A DNA stretch of 64,000 bases from contig JABRWF010000006.1 of the NCBI GenBank assembly GCA_018343915.1, positions 1,860,001 through 1,924,000 on the forward strand, written 5' to 3'. Under the pieces are notes generated by a model, which saw only the letters and a program-made list of their open reading frames with translations, was not told the origin of the DNA and searched no databases. Positions within the stretch are counted from its first letter, which is position 1. Each line of letters begins with the position of its first letter. Shown here piece after piece: positions 63,187 to 64,000 of the stretch. Source of the DNA: Agroathelia rolfsii. Lineage: Eukaryota > Basidiomycota > Agaricomycetes > Amylocorticiales > Amylocorticiaceae. A program made the translations under genes and the position numbers.

Positions 63187-64000
63187 TTATGACGACGCGA
63201 GTTTCCACAGCCGACGAACCTCCTGGACTGACGGAGGGGCTGATGGGTCGATGGATACACAATGTACATCTCCGGAAGATGAACCTGTTCAGCTGTTTAA
63301 TATGTTTATTTTTCCGAATTATTATCCTCAACATACGAATGAGCATCTTGGTCATTCGACCATTTACATCCATTATGGGTTCAAAGCCCAGACCCTTGAA
63401 GAACTCTATGCGGAGTCTATGACCATAAGGAAGATCAGTCATGACATTTGGAGACGGATGAACTCATACCTACGCCATGCTATCCAGATTCTTCTCGTGG
63501 TCTGCGGATGGATCGCTTTGTTCGAGCGAGCGAGTATCATCTTTAATGACGGAAAGTTCAGCATCTCGTTGAGCCTGTGCCATGCCACTATCATTTATTG
63601 CCTTGGCTAGCGAAAGTCGAGTGCTCTCGAGAGAATTTAGTTGGGCATGGTGTTCTGCCAAAGATGGTACAGTCGGGGGACGTGTGGAAGACACGCGCGC
63701 CGACTCCAGGTTCCTCGCAGTGCCTGTTGACAAAGGAAGGAATGGATCAACGACGTGAGATATATCACCCAGCCCACACGCAAGTCATTTTACCCTTCAA
63801 CTTGCTTTGCGATGCTTCCAGTTCCTTCTTTCGCTTTTCAGCCGTATGAGATATACGCTCCTCGGCCGCCATGATTGTGAGAAAGTCATCGCCTGCATCA
63901 ACGACTGGTGTTACTTCTTGCAGGACTTTACTGTTTCAGTTATCAGGCTTTTGAGTAACGTAGGCGGGATATTCAAATGACATTGCCTGTTGCAGCTCTC
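63187..64000 (-). CDS. SPC24: Kinetochore protein Spc24 (5' end beyond window)
   Basis: Subunit of the Ndc80 complex that anchors it to the inner kinetochore. Exons on the complement: 64000-63982 (partial), 63930-63794, 63723-63474, 63416-63337 and 63284-63187. The reading begins ELQQAIKVLQEVTPVVD, then DFLTIMAAEERISHTAEKRK, a coiled coil, the SSTRPPTVPSLAEHHAQL linker and a second helix. The globular C-terminal domain has ALRIEFFKGLGFEPIMD, NGRMTKMLI, SGDVHCVSID and ends LWKLASS, as in fungal Spc24. All joins are in phase with GT-AG introns. The first few residues and promoter are outside the window. Its stop is 125 bp from the CAF-1 stop (convergent). Confidence 0.85.

Overview
This is a nuclear window from a filamentous fungus, almost certainly a basidiomycete of the Agaricomycetes. 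Genes are dense and strongly intron-rich (up to 17 exons, introns mostly 45-100 nt, GT-AG with a few GC-AG), and several families have basidiomycete-like forms (Cdc25, SIP5, arrestin-like adaptor, Spc24). A closer placement such as Cantharellales is only a guess. I spliced most genes by hand. Thirteen gave a total length divisible by three with a normal family length, which is the main check on the exon coordinates. In the text '-' means the gene reads on the complementary strand.

Layout. 1-366: last exon of an unknown + gene. 515-1732 (-): tRNA splicing endonuclease SEN34. 2217-3366 (+): isoamyl acetate esterase IAH1. 3815-4191 (-): small unknown gene. 4693-7502 (+): Cdc25 phosphatase. 9079-11250 (-): CCT1 chaperonin subunit. 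11251-22395 is a gene-poor accessory tract. It holds two paralogous unknown genes (about 13688-15324 and 19736-21405) on either side of a 685-bp TA-flanked palindrome and a perfect hairpin that encloses a GA microsatellite. 22396-26074 (-): SERCA-type Ca2+ ATPase. 26717-28936 (+): SIP5 RING protein. 29936-30316 (-): small unknown gene. 30806-34687 (+): a Rap1-like telomere protein with two BRCT and two Myb-like regions. 35859-38668 (-): arrestin-like adaptor. 39008-41319 (+): SLC35F6-type transporter. 41320-45860: 4.5 kb with only doubtful small ORFs. 45861-50148 (-): a divergent exportin-1. 50381-52054 (-): SHQ1. 52721-54536 (+): anthranilate synthase TRP2. 54570-55550 (-): mitochondrial uS2. 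55727-57985 (+): ribosome-associated Hsp70 SSB. 58530-59938 (-): replication factor C subunit. 60091-63062 (+): CAF-1 large subunit. 63187-64000 (-): kinetochore Spc24, cut by the window edge.

How genes relate. Most genes are housekeeping and lie in divergent pairs that share short promoters: SEN34/IAH1, SERCA/SIP5, arrestin/SLC35F6, SHQ1/TRP2, uS2m/SSB and RFC/CAF-1. The last pair joins the PCNA loader to the PCNA-dependent histone chaperone over 152 bp that contain a palindromic element. TRP2 has a perfect Gcn4-type TGAGTCA site 34 bp before its ATG. The least ordinary parts are the duplicated unknown family with its palindromic element, the tandem-domain Rap1-like protein, the exportin with Phe at the leptomycin-reactive cysteine position, and three GC-AG introns.
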